56,695 bases of DNA from contig CAVTND010000006.1 of assembly GCA_963735955.1 (NCBI GenBank), forward strand, positions 1 through 56,695, in the 5' to 3' direction. Each line of letters starts with the position of its first letter. The first letter of the stretch is position 1. The position numbers were made by a program, and so were the translations under genes. Of the stretch, positions 29,316 to 38,356 are shown one piece after another. The notes beneath the pieces are model-generated. The model had not been told where the DNA came from. It did no database searches and worked only from the letters and a program-made list of their open reading frames with translations. The DNA is from CAVTND01 sp963735955. Lineage in GTDB: Bacteria; Pseudomonadota; Gammaproteobacteria; Burkholderiales; Burkholderiaceae_F.

Positions 29316-30566
29316 TCACGGGCGTTCGACCGCAACGCGTGCTGCGGGGTCGGGCCGCGCTACGCGCCAGGCCGCCGAGATCGCAAGCAACTGGAGCACC
29401 GCCACGCCGACCAGTGCAGCCTGGAAATGACCCGCATCAAGCAAGGGGCCGACCAGCACCGGAGCACTTGCCAGCCCGACGTCGACGCCCGAGTAAACAA
29501 AGCCATAAACGCGACCGAATGAGCTGCGCCCGAGATGGCTGGTTGACGCCCGGCGGACAAGCAGATCGCGGCTGGGCCCAGCCATGCCTACTCCAAAGCC
29601 CATGATTGCCATGAGTGGCAGCACCGACCAAGCGGGAATCAGGCCAAGTGCGAGAACGACCGCGACCAACGCCGCCCAGCCAAGAGCCGCTGCGACCACT
29701 TGTTCACTGCGTGCAACACGCGCGGCGACAAATCCGCCGGTCGCAATGCCGGCGGCTGACCCGAGCAGGTAGGCGGTCAGACTTCCCGTTGCAAGCGTCA
29801 GGGCCATTCCATACACCTCGCCCAGGATCGCCGGCGCGTAACTCTGGAGAATCCCGAATGCCCCAGTGGTTACGAAGAAAAACGCAAAGCAGAACCAGAC
29901 TGCCCTGGTCCTCAGGAAATCCAGGGCGCCTGTCTTTGCAGGCTGCGCCGTGTCGTGTGCAGCGACGACTTCGCGCGCGACCTCACCCAGCGTTGCGCGA
30001 CGAATCCACAGCACCGCCAACACGGTGAATCCCACCGCCGACGCAGCCAGCCCGGCGACATGCCAGTTGCTGGCAGTGGCGATGCCGGCCATGAACACCG
30101 GCGCGAGGGCCCAGCCAAGACTTCCGCTCAGTCCGTGCACCGAGAAGGCATGGCCGAGCCGCGGCGGCGCGACGCGGTGATTGAGTAAGGTGAAATCGGC
30201 CGGATGGAAAATGCTGTTGCCAAGGCCCGCCACCGCAGCCGTGAGTATCAGCATGGAATAAGTCTGGGAGACGGCCAGCAGCAGGCCGGAGCAGGCCAGG
30301 GTCGTGATACCGAAGTACAGCACCGGGCGCGCACCGATACGATCGACGACGAATCCAGCCAGCGCCTGGCCGATCCCGCTGACGATGAAGAAGGTCGTCA
30401 TCAGCAAGCCTGCCTCGGTGTAACTCAGACTGAAATCTGCCATCAGCCACGGAAACAGCGGCGGCAGCATCAAGTGAAAGAAGTGCGATGTGCCGTGAGC
30501 CAGCCCGACCAGGCCGATGACTTCGGCGTCGTGGCGCAGGTCGTTGGCAGCCGGCTGAGAACTCAT
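29316..30566 (-). CDS. MFS transporter
   Basis: A 416-residue protein with twelve predicted hydrophobic helices. The loop 2-3 motif is GFVVDRIGARPVLYFG, the usual MFS A-motif (G-x-x-x-D-R-x-G-x-R). Other blocks (HGTSHFFHLMLPPLFPWL, HPADFTLLNHRV, HAFSVHGLSGSLGWALAPV) resemble the fosmidomycin-resistance-type subfamily. The substrate is unknown; an organic anion or antibiotic efflux role is possible. It lies upstream of the rraA remnant and is divergent from the nucleotidase with 97 bp between. Confidence 0.85.
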   Translation of the reverse strand: MSSQPAANDLRHDAEVIGLVGLAHGTSHFFHLMLPPLFPWLMADFSLSYTEAGLLMTTFFIVSGIGQALAGFVVDRIGARPVLYFGITTLACSGLLLAVSQTYSMLILTAAVAGLGNSIFHPADFTLLNHRVAPPRLGHAFSVHGLSGSLGWALAPVFMAGIATASNWHVAGLAASAVGFTVLAVLWIRRATLGEVAREVVAAHDTAQPAKTGALDFLRTRAVWFCFAFFFVTTGAFGILQSYAPAILGEVYGMALTLATGSLTAYLLGSAAGIATGGFVAARVARSEQVVAAALGWAALVAVVLALGLIPAWSVLPLMAIMGFGVGMAGPSRDLLVRRASTSHLGRSSFGRVYGFVYSGVDVGLASAPVLVGPLLDAGHFQAALVGVAVLQLLAISAAWRVARPDPAARVAVERP

Positions 30567-30663
30567 TGGTCGAAGGCGCTCGATCAGCCGCGAATCTTAC
30601 AGGTGGCATCAGTTCCGCCAGCCACTCAGACACACATTGATCGCTGGCCCCAGGTTCGCCACC

Positions 30664-32439
30664 ATGAGTTGCAGATTGCTAGCCTTGCTGCGAGCACGGC
30701 GCCAAGGTATTCGTGCCTGCGTACTCGCCACGACCTTGCTGGTGATGTCCGCCGCTGGCGCGCAGACGGTTGCAGTCCGCATCATTGCCATCAATGACTT
30801 CCACGGGCATCTCGAGGCGGGCGACCTATTGCTTGCGGTGCCGAATCCTGACAGCCCGGCGGCACTCTGCCTCTGCGGGTCGGTGGCGCGGCCTGGCTGG
30901 CCGCAACGATCTCCCGATTGCGAGCCGAGCAGGCCCACAGCGTCGTTGTTTCAACCGGCGATCTGGTCGGCGCCTCGCCGCTGACCTCGGGTCTGTTCCT
31001 CGACGAGCCGACGATCGAAGTGATGAACACGATCGGCCTCGACCTGAATGCGGTCGGCAACCACGAATTCGATCGCGGCGCGGCCGAATTGCAGCGGCTG
31101 ATGCGAGGCGGCTGCGCCCAGGACAATGTCGCCTCGTATCAGTTGCGCCGGTGCGGGAAGCCTTCGCCGGCGCGAACTTTGCCTTCATTGCGACCAACGT
31201 CGTGGAACGCAATTCGTCGCAGCCGTATTTCGCTGGATCATTTGTGCAAGACATTCGATGGCGTGCGTGTCGGCTTCATCGGCGCCGTGACCGCAGTCCA
31301 CCCCCGGCATCGTCACTCCCGGCGGGGTCGCGGAGCTGCGCTTCCTGCCGGAAGCAGCCGCGATGAACGCCGAGGCGAAGCGGCTGCAAAGCCTGGGCGT
31401 GCACGCGATCGTTGCGCTGATTCACGAAGGCGGCGATGCCGATGGCGGCTTCGACGACTGTCGCAATCCGCGCGGACGCGATTTTCGACATCGTGCGCGC
31501 GCTCGATCCGGCCATTGGCATCGTGCTCTCGGCCCACACGCATCGCGCGTATCTCTGCAGCGTCGATGGTCGAATCGTGATTCAGGGCGCATCCTACGGC
31601 CGCCTGGTTTCGGTGGTCGACATCGAGATCGATCGCGCGAGCGGTGACGTCGTCTCATCGCGCACACGGGCACGCAACCTCCCAGTACCGAACGGCCGGT
31701 CAAGCTCGCCCGGCGTCCGCCGCCTACCCCGCTCCCGATCCGGACCCGGTGGTCGCGGCCATCGTCGCACGCTACCGCGAGCGCGCAGCTCCACTGGCGA
31801 TGCAACCCATCGGTCGCATCTCGGCGCCGTTTGATCGCCGTGCTTCCGCAGGTGGCGACCATGCCCTTGGCCGCCTGATCGCCGACGCGCAGCTTGACGC
31901 GACCCGCGCCCAAGGCGCGCAGATCGCCTTCACGAATCCGGGCGGCGTCCGGGCCGATCTGCGGCGGTACCTCCGACGGTGTCGTCAGCTTTGCCGATGC
32001 CTATGCGGTGCAGCCGTTCGGCAACACCCTGGTCACGCTGACGCTGACCGGCGCTCAGATGCAGGCGGCTGCTCGAGCAGCAATGGAGCTCTTCCGACCG
32101 CGCGCGCATGCTGCAGCCGTCGCGCGGCTTGAGTTATGCATGGAGCGCACGACGGGCAGTCGGCAACCGCCTGGTCGCCGATTCGATGCGGCTTGACGGC
32201 ACTCCGATCGAGAGCACGGTCCGGTATCGCGTCACGGTCAACGACTTTCTGGCCGATGGCGGCGACAGCTTCAGCGTATTGCGCGAAGGCAGCGATCGTG
32301 TCGGCGGTGTGCTCGATGTCGACGCGCTGGTGGCCTTTCTTCGGCACAATGCGGCGACCGTAGCACTCGCCCCGGACCCGACACCCCGCATCCGGCGCGA
32401 GCGTTCAGCCGGCGAGCGCCGGCGATCCCGATGCGATAA
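30664..32439 (+). pseudogene. 5'-nucleotidase/UshA-like metallophosphoesterase (frameshifted)
   Basis: ATG 30664 leads a signal peptide (LATTLLVMSAAGAQ). The metallophosphatase motifs are INDFHGHLE, STGDLVGAS, GNHEFDRG, and SAHTHR, giving the two-metal site. A C-terminal 5'-nucleotidase domain follows (QIAFTNPGGVRADL, VQPFGNTLVTLTLTG, YRVTVNDFLADGGDSFSVL). It would release nucleosides in the periplasm. The family's usual length of about 590 residues is kept, but the frame changes at least seven times (near 30860, 31150, 31240, 31300, 31470, 31710, 31975 and 32110). The exact end is uncertain; a TAA at 32437 is one option. Confidence 0.75.
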
Positions 32440-32472
32440 TTCGGCCTCACCCACGAAGAGTCAGAGTTCACC

Positions 32473-33663
32473 ATGCGCCGCAACCGCGCCGGCACTCGCG
32501 CCCGTCAATCGGCCGATGCCACAACCCTGGTCAAACTCGCGCGTCGCCTGTCCGAATCGGGCAGCCGCCTCGAAGATCAGCTCTGGCAGCGCCGGCTGCT
32601 TGAGCTGCTTAACGATCGACTCGCGCGCCGCAGCGACGACGCGATCGAGGCTGCGCTCGAAGATCTGGCGCGCACCAGCCAGGCCGCGTATGACGATCTG
32701 GCCGATCTCGCCGAAAGCTGCGCGGAGGCAACGACCATCGTCATCGATGGCAAGCCGCACGACGTCCTGCTGCTGGCCTTGCCTCTGCTCGCCTGGTCGC
32801 GCTATCGCCTGCCTGCGACGACCCTGGTGCCGAATGTGCTCGAAAACCTCCAGGTCCACCTGGCCGCGCATCTGGTCGCCCGCGACGCCCGCGTCGCGCT
32901 GGCCGATCATCTGTACTCGATCGACCAACTGCCTGAAGCGTTCACGGACGTCCGCAAGTTGACCGAACTGCTTGGCGATGCCGCGGCCGAATCCGTCTTT
33001 CTGCGGATTGACCCGAAAAAGCTGCGCGAGCCGATTGCAATGCTCGCTGACACTCGCTATGTACTCGCGGCGATTGCAGCTCCGACCGGGACCCCGCTGT
33101 TTCACTGGCAGGAACTCGGCGTGGATCCCGACTCGAAACTTGCTGCGCTCACGGCTTTTCGCGAACAGGCGGCAGCGGTGCTGCAACCAGTGCTGACCGG
33201 CTGCCGCTATCGAGTCCTGTCGCCGGGGGCCTTCCACGCCGCCCTGCGCTATGCGGACCGAGAGCTGCGTGAGTTCTCGCTCGAAGCCGCAGTGTCCTTT
33301 CTGAAGCTTGCGTTCGATTTCGCGCCCGCTTCGTTGACGGCGGCGGCCGGTATCTTCGAGGATGCCAACGGTGCCACCGGAGCGGAGCTGCGGATCGGAC
33401 TGGCGAAGTCGAGCGACGAAGACGCTGTGATCGAAGGCGTGGTCTGGCCTCTGCTTGGCGACGATGATGAGAAAGCGGTTGAAGAGGTCGAGAAGGCACT
33501 GCGAACGTTTGGAGTGCAGCGCGCGGTACTTCACAGCCACCGCTTCCCGCTCGAGTTTTGTGACGATTGCGGAGCACCGATGTTTCCGAATGCCGCCGGT
33601 CACGTCGTGCACGCGGAGCCGCCTGAAGAGGCCGAGGATCGGCCAGCGACACCCTTGCACTAG
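32473..33663 (+). CDS. DUF2863 family protein
   Basis: A soluble protein of 396 residues beginning MRRNRAGTRAR and LVKLARRLSESGSRLEDQLW, and containing ESVFLRIDPKKLREPIAMLAD and a Cys pair FCDDCGAPMFPN near the end. This matches DUF2863, which I know only from betaproteobacteria, with no assigned function. The C-terminal CxxCG could bind a metal. The frame is intact, in contrast to the nucleotidase just upstream. It converges with the Aor gene cluster. Confidence 0.75.
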   Translation: MRRNRAGTRARQSADATTLVKLARRLSESGSRLEDQLWQRRLLELLNDRLARRSDDAIEAALEDLARTSQAAYDDLADLAESCAEATTIVIDGKPHDVLLLALPLLAWSRYRLPATTLVPNVLENLQVHLAAHLVARDARVALADHLYSIDQLPEAFTDVRKLTELLGDAAAESVFLRIDPKKLREPIAMLADTRYVLAAIAAPTGTPLFHWQELGVDPDSKLAALTAFREQAAAVLQPVLTGCRYRVLSPGAFHAALRYADRELREFSLEAAVSFLKLAFDFAPASLTAAAGIFEDANGATGAELRIGLAKSSDEDAVIEGVVWPLLGDDDEKAVEEVEKALRTFGVQRAVLHSHRFPLEFCDDCGAPMFPNAAGHVVHAEPPEEAEDRPATPLH

Positions 33664-33835
33664 CCGCCACTCCGACCGCAAGCCCTGGTTAACGCCTGCC
33701 GCCGAGCTAGGGCCTGTTCACAAGCAGACGCCGCATTTCGGTCCAACCCTGCGGGAGCAGTAGGAGGACTCGGCCCACGTAGGCGTTCGGGGATTCAAGA
33801 CGACGCAGCGCTTCTAAGCCGACGCGTTCGTCATG

Positions 33836-34129
33836 CTAGCCGCCGCCGCGCCTGGTGTACAAGTCAAAATAGGCGAGGAAATCGTTGCGTGTCAGCTCGT
33901 CTAGGCCGCGGAAACAGAACGTGACCCCAAGCACGGGCAGTGCAATCGGCATTATGCGCCGCGATGGCTTCTCTTCCAGTGAGATCTGAACGCTGCCACC
34001 GTGTGTGATGACCGTCACTACTCCGCCCTCGATCTGGAATGGAGCCTGACGCGTCGCCCCGGGCAGCCACGCCATGAACTCGGCGCGCGTACAGCCCATC
34101 TCGCGATTGAGATAAAAGGGGTCCGACAT
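33836..34129 (-). CDS. Unknown 97-aa protein at the end of the Aor operon
   Basis: A 97-residue protein with no signal or membrane segment: SDPFYLNREMGCTRAEFMAW at the start, a central THGGSVQISLEEKPSRRIMP and the C-terminus FDLYTRRGGG. It begins six bases after the MoaD-like gene stop, so it is almost certainly translated together with it. I do not recognise a family. Its position suggests a maturation or assembly role for the aldehyde oxidoreductase, and the terminal GGG is noteworthy beside a sulfur-carrier gene. The Aromatoleum aor operon also encodes small accessory proteins, but orthology is not shown here. Confidence 0.6.
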   Translation of the reverse strand: MSDPFYLNREMGCTRAEFMAWLPGATRQAPFQIEGGVVTVITHGGSVQISLEEKPSRRIMPIALPVLGVTFCFRGLDELTRNDFLAYFDLYTRRGGG

Positions 34130-34135
34130 GTCGGC

Positions 34136-34402
34136 CTAGCCGCCCGCGATCGGAGGCCACACGGCCAATTCGTCTCCAGCGTGTAGCGGCCAGGTAGCTC
34201 GCTCGCCCCGCGGGATGAAGACGCCATTCACCAATACGAGGTGCGCCTTCGCGGGGGGCAACCGGAATTGCTCGATCACTGCCTGCACGGTCGTCGCTTC
34301 GGCGACGTCGAGCACAAGTTGGTTGTACACGCGCACCCTACCATTGAGTTCGTGCGGCAGGTAGTCGCCAAGCGTTGCGAATAGCTTGAGGGTAATCTCC
34401 AC
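34136..34402 (-). CDS. MoaD/ThiS family sulfur-carrier protein
   Basis: An 88-residue ubiquitin-fold protein that starts MEITLKLFATLGDYLP and ends WPPIAGG with the C-terminal Gly-Gly needed for adenylation and thiocarboxylation. It would donate the dithiolene sulfur of molybdopterin. Being inside the aldehyde oxidoreductase operon, it may be dedicated to that enzyme's cofactor, as aorD-like genes are in related aor operons. It lies 24 bases after the AorC-like gene. Confidence 0.86.
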   Translation of the reverse strand: MEITLKLFATLGDYLPHELNGRVRVYNQLVLDVAEATTVQAVIEQFRLPPAKAHLVLVNGVFIPRGERATWPLHAGDELAVWPPIAGG

Positions 34403-34426
34403 AGTCGAGCGTTGCTTCGTCGTTGC

Positions 34427-35689
34427 TCAGACGACGTTCAGTCCCCTCACATGCTGCGCCTGCGCGCTGGAAAGATACGCTTGTGGCAGCTGCAATGGGT
34501 CGCGCAGCAGTTGGTCCTTCCACTTGCCGAGCTTGGTGCGCGATTGGGTCAGTCCACGCAGAATACCGACATGCTCGGTCAGACCAACCGTATTCGAGCC
34601 GATCAGAACATCGCCTTCGAACTCGAGACGAATGTGCCGGAAGTTGGCGTCATCGGTCAACTCGGCGTGCTCGCCGCCTGGCACCCCTTCCCATCGTCCG
34701 AAGGAAGTCGAGACCAGCCCCAGCGTATCGAGCACGTTGATCTGCGTGACGCTACCCAACTGTGTTTGTTTCCCGGCCATGTTCATTCCGGCTATGTGCG
34801 CCTGATCAGCAGCATTCGGCTGAATGGCACTGACGATCGTTTTCCCGATAATCACATCGAATGCTTCGGCGCAATCGCCCGCCGCGTAGACCCCCGCAAT
34901 GTTGGTTTGCATGCGTTCATCGGTCAGAACGCCCTGAAGGCACAGGATGCCGGAGCCCTCGAGAAATCCGATATTCGGCTGGACGCCCGTCGCGGATATG
35001 ACCAGGTCCACCGGCAAATGCTGCCCGCTCGACAGGCGCACAGTAAGGGGCGGACCGGGCTGAATCGCTTCCACCCGCGTCGATGTGTAGACCGTTATTC
35101 CCTTGTTCTCGACCCAGCGCTTTATCATCTGGCCCGCGCCCTCGCCCATCATGCGGGGCACCATGCGATCGCCCATTTCCACGACAGTCAGCTGCACGTG
35201 TCGTGCGGCGAGCGCTTCCATGATGATGCAGCCGATGAAGCCCGCTCCCATTTGCAGCACGCGTGCGTCCGGCTTGGCAAGCGCCATGATCTTTCGTGCA
35301 TCGGCGAGCGTCCAGCAAGGATGAACCCCAGGTAGATCCATGCCGCGAATCGGCGGGCGAATGGGCGTCGCACCCGTGGCGATCAGCAGGCGATCGAACG
35401 GCAAAAGCGTCCCGTCATCGAGCCGCACCTGGCGCGCGTCCGTATCGACAGCACGCGCCCGCCCCGTACGCAATTCAATGCGTTGCCGCGCGAAGTGGTC
35501 CTTGTCCTTGCGCAGGTAGGTCCCTTCCTCGCCGATGTCTCCCATCAGCAGATACGGAATCGCCATGCGCGAATAAGGCGGTTCGGGCTCGTCGCCAATG
35601 ACCAGGATGTCGTCTTCGGCTCGCACCTTTCGAATCGTTTCGGCCGCAATGACACCGGCGGGTCCGTTACCGAGAATGACGTGTTTCAC
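34427..35689 (-). CDS. aorC: AorC-like NAD(P)/FAD-dependent oxidoreductase (copy 1)
   Basis: A protein of about 420 residues with the N-terminal FAD loop GNGPAGVIAAE, a second dinucleotide loop MGAGFIGCIIMEA for NAD(P)H, and the FAD-binding end TNIAGVYAAGDCA. This is the NADH oxidase/nitrite reductase-type fold that forms the flavin subunit (AorC) of NAD-coupled aldehyde oxidoreductases. The GTG at 35689 is chosen because the FAD loop starts immediately after it. It passes electrons between NAD(H) and the iron-sulfur subunit. A paralogue lies upstream of aorA. The terminator-like hairpin just before it may lower its expression relative to aorB. Confidence 0.82.
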   Translation of the reverse strand: MKHVILGNGPAGVIAAETIRKVRAEDDILVIGDEPEPPYSRMAIPYLLMGDIGEEGTYLRKDKDHFARQRIELRTGRARAVDTDARQVRLDDGTLLPFDRLLIATGATPIRPPIRGMDLPGVHPCWTLADARKIMALAKPDARVLQMGAGFIGCIIMEALAARHVQLTVVEMGDRMVPRMMGEGAGQMIKRWVENKGITVYTSTRVEAIQPGPPLTVRLSSGQHLPVDLVISATGVQPNIGFLEGSGILCLQGVLTDERMQTNIAGVYAAGDCAEAFDVIIGKTIVSAIQPNAADQAHIAGMNMAGKQTQLGSVTQINVLDTLGLVSTSFGRWEGVPGGEHAELTDDANFRHIRLEFEGDVLIGSNTVGLTEHVGILRGLTQSRTKLGKWKDQLLRDPLQLPQAYLSSAQAQHVRGLNVV

Positions 35690-35707
35690 GTGGGTCTCTC
35701 CACGAGC

Positions 35708-35735
35708 AAAAAGGGCGGTCCACAATGAACCGCCC
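35708..35735 (-). terminator. Terminator-like hairpin between aorB and aorC
   Basis: On the minus strand, GGGCGGT pairs with ACCGCCC around a nine-base loop and is followed by TTTTT (complement of 35708-35712). It lies 39 bases after the aorB stop and about 20 bases before the aorC GTG start. It has all the features of a Rho-independent terminator, inside what looks like one operon. Confidence 0.75.
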
Positions 35736-35774
35736 CAGTTCGAACATCAGCGATGCCGAGCGCTTCTCGTCGGC

Positions 35775-37622
35775 TCACAAACCGAGACGGGCCCGGGTAT
35801 CCGGTTTCAGCTGTCCCTTGTCGTCCCAGCCGCGAAGCTGGTAGTACTCGGGGAGCATCTTGTCCAGGCCATTGACGAGCCCGCGAGCGGGCCCGATCTT
35901 CGCCGGCTCGGTAAGCAATCGCTTCGGCAGCGTGTCGTCCTTTGCAGTGAAGCCGGCCCGATTGTTGAAGTCGCGCTCCATGTTCCAGATGCGCTCGCCG
36001 ATCACGCCCAACTCCTCGAGCGTGAACTCGTCCGTGCACGCCGCAGCAAGTTGCGGCTGGACATCGGAAAGCGTCCACGCGAAGCTGGTAAACAGACAGA
36101 TGCCTGCCGAATCGAAGATAGCCGTGGCGTCCTGGAAGGCCTTGACCAGACCGGCCTTACCCTCGGTGACGAGCGGATCGGTCTTAACCGGGATTCCGAG
36201 GACCTCGGACGCTACCGTGTAACCGCGCAAATGGCAGGCGCCGCGGTTAGCCGTCGCATAAGCAAGGCCCATGCCCTGGATGCCGCGCGAGTCGTAGGCG
36301 GGGAACTCCTGTCCCTTGACGCTCATCGACAGATCCGGATGGCCGTACTTCGCGGTCAGTCGCTTCGAGCCCTGCGCGATCTCCTTGCCGAAGCCCTCCC
36401 CTTTTCCGGTGATCTCCGCGAAATACGTGAGTGCCTTGGCTGAACCGAACGGAGCTTCGATGCCCAGCTGCTCCTTCTTCAGCACGCCCATCTCGTAGAG
36501 CTCCATCACGGCGCCGATCGTGGCGCCGAAGGAGATGGGGTCAAAGCCATCTTCATTGCAGATGAAGTTGGCATAGGTGAGCGCTTCGAGATCGTTGACG
36601 CCGTTCGCGGCACCGAGCGCCCACGCGGCCTCGTATTCCAGTCCACCGGATGCCCCCCAGTACTGCGGACGGTTCTGGACCGTGAAATGGGTCTCGTCGA
36701 TTTTGGAGATGCGGCCGCACGCGATCGTGCACCCGAAGCAGGCCTGGTTGGTGACGAGGTTCGGCTTGCCGTCGGTCTTCCGCGGCGTGTGCATCGCTTC
36801 AGCCGAAATGTCCTTCGCACCTTCGAACTGGACATCGCGATGGTTGCGCGTGGGCAAGGCGCCGATTTCGTTGATCACGTTCATCAGCACTTGCGTGCCG
36901 AACTTGGGCAAGCCCTGCCCGGTCACCGCGTGATCTGCCAAGACCTTTTTGGCGGCCGTGACGGCCGTCATGAAGGCTTTGAAATCGCGGATATTGCCGA
37001 CTCCCTTGGTGCCGCGCACCGCGATAGCTTTGAGATTCTTGCTGCCCATCACCGTGCCCACCCCCGAGCGTCCGGCGGCGCGATGCAGATCGTTGATCAC
37101 CCCCGCGTAGAGGCAACCCGTCTCGCCGGCGCGCCCGATCGAGCTGACGCGGATCTGCGGGTCCTGATGCTTCGCCTTGATCGCAGGCTCGCTTTCCCAC
37201 ACCGACTTGCCCCAGAGCCAGCCGGCATCGAGCAATTGCGCAGAGTCGTTCTCGATGAGCAGATAGACCGGCTTGGGCGCCTTGCCCTCGAAGATGATCA
37301 TGTCCCAGCCGGCCATCTTGAGCTCCGCACCCCAGTAGCCACCGGAGTTGGAACAGGCGATCGCGCCGGTCAGCGCTCCCTTGGTGATGACCGAATAGCG
37401 CCCGCCGGTCGAGGCCATCGTTCCGGTAAGCGGTCCCGTGGCCCAGATGATCTTGTTTTGGGGCGACAGTGGATCGACCTTTGGATCGACCTCCTCGGTG
37501 AAGTACTTGGTCGCCAGGCCGCGTTGGCCGATGTAGTCACGCGCCCATTGCTTGTTGAGGGGCTCCGGGGTGCAAGTTCCCTTGGTGAGATTGACGCGCA
37601 AGATCTTTCCAGTCCAAGACAT
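35775..37622 (-). CDS. aorB: Tungsten/molybdenum aldehyde:ferredoxin oxidoreductase, catalytic subunit
   Basis: A 615-residue AOR-family enzyme, oxidising aldehydes to acids (possibly reversible) at a bis-pterin tungsten or molybdenum site. The N-terminal domain reads GKILRVNLTKG, WATGPLTGTMASTGGRYSV, and GRAGETGCLYAGVINDLHRA with RSGVGTVMGSKNLKAI (pterin binding). The [4Fe-4S] Cys are CFGCTIAC near residue 295 and a fourth in AGICLFTS near 505. The ATG at 37622 has AAGGAGGAC upstream. It lies between the ferredoxin-like subunit and AorC, as in the Aromatoleum aromaticum aor operon. Confidence 0.9.
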   Translation of the reverse strand: MSWTGKILRVNLTKGTCTPEPLNKQWARDYIGQRGLATKYFTEEVDPKVDPLSPQNKIIWATGPLTGTMASTGGRYSVITKGALTGAIACSNSGGYWGAELKMAGWDMIIFEGKAPKPVYLLIENDSAQLLDAGWLWGKSVWESEPAIKAKHQDPQIRVSSIGRAGETGCLYAGVINDLHRAAGRSGVGTVMGSKNLKAIAVRGTKGVGNIRDFKAFMTAVTAAKKVLADHAVTGQGLPKFGTQVLMNVINEIGALPTRNHRDVQFEGAKDISAEAMHTPRKTDGKPNLVTNQACFGCTIACGRISKIDETHFTVQNRPQYWGASGGLEYEAAWALGAANGVNDLEALTYANFICNEDGFDPISFGATIGAVMELYEMGVLKKEQLGIEAPFGSAKALTYFAEITGKGEGFGKEIAQGSKRLTAKYGHPDLSMSVKGQEFPAYDSRGIQGMGLAYATANRGACHLRGYTVASEVLGIPVKTDPLVTEGKAGLVKAFQDATAIFDSAGICLFTSFAWTLSDVQPQLAAACTDEFTLEELGVIGERIWNMERDFNNRAGFTAKDDTLPKRLLTEPAKIGPARGLVNGLDKMLPEYYQLRGWDDKGQLKPDTRARLGL

Positions 37623-37633
37623 GATCGTCCTCC

Positions 37634-38107
37634 TTACGCGTGCGGCTGGTTGCCGACTTTGGCTGCCCACTGCTTCATGCGCTCGAGCCCGGTCCAGTCG
37701 GCGTCGACATAGGTGATTGCACCGGTCGGGCAGGCCGCCGCGCAGGCGGGATCGCCACCGCAAAGGTCGCACTTCTGCACCTTCCCGGTGTCTTGCACGT
37801 AATTGATCGTTCCGAACGGACAGGCGATCGTGCATACCTTGCAGCCCACGCACACGTCATCGAGCACGACCTTGGCGCCGGTGGCGAGATCGATCTTGAT
37901 AGCGTCGACCGGGCACGCATGCAGGCACCAGGCCTCATCGCATTGGGTGCACGTATAGGGAACCTTCCTCCCGGAGTGTTCGAAGTCGAAGATCTTGATG
38001 CGCGACTTCGCGGGATTGAACACACCGTAATTCTCGTAGCTGCACGCCATCTCGCACTGCAGGCAGCCGGTGCACTTGTCGGCGTTGATGTAGAGGGACT
38101 TTTGCAC
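37634..38107 (-). CDS. aorA: Polyferredoxin-like electron transfer subunit (four [4Fe-4S])
   Basis: A 157-residue protein with sixteen Cys in four clusters: CTGCLQCEMAC, CTQCDEAWCLHACP, CVGCKVCTIACP and CDLCGGDPACAAACP. This matches the small subunit of aldehyde oxidoreductases, which carries electrons from AorB to AorC. The GTG start at 38107 follows a strong GGAGGAAAC. The gene ends 11 bases before aorB and leads the transcription unit. Similar proteins serve dimethyl sulfoxide reductases, but the genomic context points to Aor. Confidence 0.88.
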   Translation of the reverse strand: MQKSLYINADKCTGCLQCEMACSYENYGVFNPAKSRIKIFDFEHSGRKVPYTCTQCDEAWCLHACPVDAIKIDLATGAKVVLDDVCVGCKVCTIACPFGTINYVQDTGKVQKCDLCGGDPACAAACPTGAITYVDADWTGLERMKQWAAKVGNQPHA

Positions 38108-38356
38108 GTTTCCTCCTCGAATGCTCAATGGCGCTGCGTCTGAATGCTGCGAATGCAACCGACTAGATGCTTAGAACATCTACGTTTAACTTTCTGCTTT
38201 TGGGAATGGATGGCCGCTTAAGACTCGGCGCGCCCCTGCCATGCAAAAGTCGCCTGGGCGAGCCCAGCGTGATGTCAACTGACAAAGTTCACGTTACGCC
38301 CTGGGAGCAGCTTCCGTCAATTGAGTGAGCCAGGTTTCTCGCTTCCGGCTGACAGC
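38108..38356 (-). promoter_or_regulatory. Intergenic region upstream of aorA
   Basis: This 249-base region holds no gene. On the minus strand a TTGACA (38273-38278) could be a -35 hexamer, but no good -10 sits at the right distance. A small hairpin CTGGG/CCCAG lies just downstream. An AT-rich patch (about 38170-38205) precedes aorA. The promoter cannot be placed with confidence. Confidence 0.3.

Noticed and set aside
33709..33728. TAGGGCCTGT shared with 46473, possible insertion-sequence end
   Set aside because: The match is only eleven bases, expected by chance in a window of this size, and neither copy has a transposase or flanking duplication nearby.
38273..38278. TTGACA as a firm aorA promoter
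   Set aside because: No acceptable -10 element occurs 16-18 bases away.
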